A DNA stretch of 64,000 nucleotides from Pictodentalium vernedei (taxonomy: Eukaryota; Mollusca; Scaphopoda; Dentaliida; Dentaliidae): positions 73,886,956 to 73,950,955 of the forward strand of contig CM062292.1 of assembly GCA_031216915.1 (NCBI GenBank), given 5' to 3'. How positions within the stretch are numbered: the stretch's first letter is position 1; the number at the start of each line of letters is the position of its first letter. Both the position numbers and the translations under genes were made by a program. Under the pieces are notes generated by a model that was not told the DNA's origin, did no database searches, and saw nothing but the letters and a program-made list of their open reading frames with translations. Shown here in pieces: positions 63,338 to 64,000 of the stretch.

Positions 63338-64000
63338 TGCTGAAGTGACTGCAGCTGAAATTGAACCTGACCACAAACGCGTGGTCGTCATCTCATATTA
63401 TAACAAACCGTAACAAGCAACAATAGACAATAAAGTATTTGAATTTTTTACCAAAAAATACAAGTACTGCATATTCTTGGGTGACTTCAATTCCAAACAC
63501 CAGGTATTTGGTGGTCACAAGACTGAGCCTAATGTTGACGTCCTTTTCAGCATCATTGAAGAACTTGATCTATGCGTGGCAAATAACGATCATGAAGTAA
63601 CATACGTAAGCAACAACCCACTCCATCAATCAGATATCCTAGACTTGATTATCACAAGTAAATCACTAACCGGTAAAAAGCAAGACATATTTGTAGGGGA
63701 CGATGATCAGTGATCACCTACCGGTTCACGCCACTTTAAATGTAAAACAGGTCCCACAAGGTATCCTCTCATGAACAGGAGGAACCTATCAAAACTCGAC
63801 TGGAACCTCTTCAGAAACATTATCGAAGTTAAAATAAATGAAAATGACCCTTTAAATGTTCACGAACTAGAAAATCCTGCACCCACCTCAACGAGGTCAT
63901 CAACAGTACACTAGATGAAATCTGTCCCAAGCAAACGATAAAGCCACGGATAAACAGAATAACTCAAACAAAACTTGAAATAATTAAGCAAAAAAGAAAA
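63338..64000 (+). pseudogene. LINE endonuclease piece, running off the window
   Basis: The plus-strand reading contains RVVVISYYNKP, then IFLGDFNSKHQVFGGHK (the GDFN box), DLCVANNDHEVTYVSN, HQSDILDLIITSKS and, out of frame, a worn SDHLPVHATLNVK-like stretch near 63710-63745. This is the order of an APE-type LINE endonuclease. An internal stop (near 63412) and a frame change near 63705 show it is broken here. RRNLSKLDWNLFRNIIEVKI continues the linker towards RT. The GDFNSKH wording differs from the LINE at 3390 (GDFNIDLL), so it is a different family. Confidence 0.75.

Noticed and set aside
1-64000. CRISPR arrays, bacterial operons, riboswitches, terminators
   Set aside because: Repeats here are transposons, satellites and microsatellites of animal type. 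There is no short-spaced identical repeat with unique spacers and no ribosome-binding-site context.

Overview
The window looks like nuclear DNA from a marine invertebrate animal. It is AT-leaning and intron-like, has no operons, and is packed with non-coding transposons, tRNA-derived SINEs and LINE pieces. Candidate splice sites flank a few very short coding stretches. Nothing here fixes the species. A lancelet, acorn worm, mollusc or similar animal would all fit, and I do not commit to one. There is no prokaryotic or organellar signal, no CRISPR array and no free-standing RNA gene that I can support. Host genes are at most a few exons. The best is an 86-nt internal exon on the minus strand at 38542-38627; weaker candidates lie at 25799-26002 (+), 48884-49030 (+), 43599-43630 (+) and 31268-31460 (-). 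Most longer open frames sit inside repeats and are chance products of palindromes, microsatellites or poly-C/G runs. Layout: 1-3.4 kb, a TTAA-flanked palindromic MITE, a hAT-like element and a second MITE. 3.4-6.6 kb, a LINE on the minus strand with a long uninterrupted reverse-transcriptase frame and a broken endonuclease part. 7-13 kb, more TTAA MITEs, a GAA microsatellite and a hAT-like MITE. 13.5-15.7 kb, perfect palindromes, a hAT-like element with an exact 8-bp target duplication, and a diverged tandem array. 16.3-17.6 kb, a tandem duplication in which only one copy received a SINE. 19.4-23.5 kb, a giant foldback element of about 4 kb with arms of about 2 kb, carrying inside its arms the same tandem module as the 14.7-15.7 kb array. 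23.6-38 kb, SINEs, MITEs, hairpins, a tandem array of roughly 160-bp units and a hAT-in-hAT nest. 39-43 kb, repeats full of long dG/dC runs. 43.8-44.9 kb, a satellite of 21-bp units with a 126-bp higher-order period. 45-54 kb, SINEs, Tc1/mariner-like MITEs, two hAT-like elements with clear target duplications, and a near-perfect 150-bp palindrome. 54-59.5 kb, palindromic elements and a hAT-like element interrupted by a LINE 3' end. 60.1-64 kb, two 600-bp direct repeats around minus-strand open frames (possibly Penelope-like, with a PHD-like finger) and the endonuclease part of another LINE running off the window. The parts do not form one pathway. What links them is mobility: TTAA-target (piggyBac-like), TA-target (Tc1/mariner-like) and 8-bp-target (hAT-like) non-autonomous DNA elements, none with a recognisable transposase here, plus SINEs that depend on LINE enzymes. 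Inverted-repeat structure is the dominant theme at every scale, from 40-bp hairpins to the 4-kb foldback.
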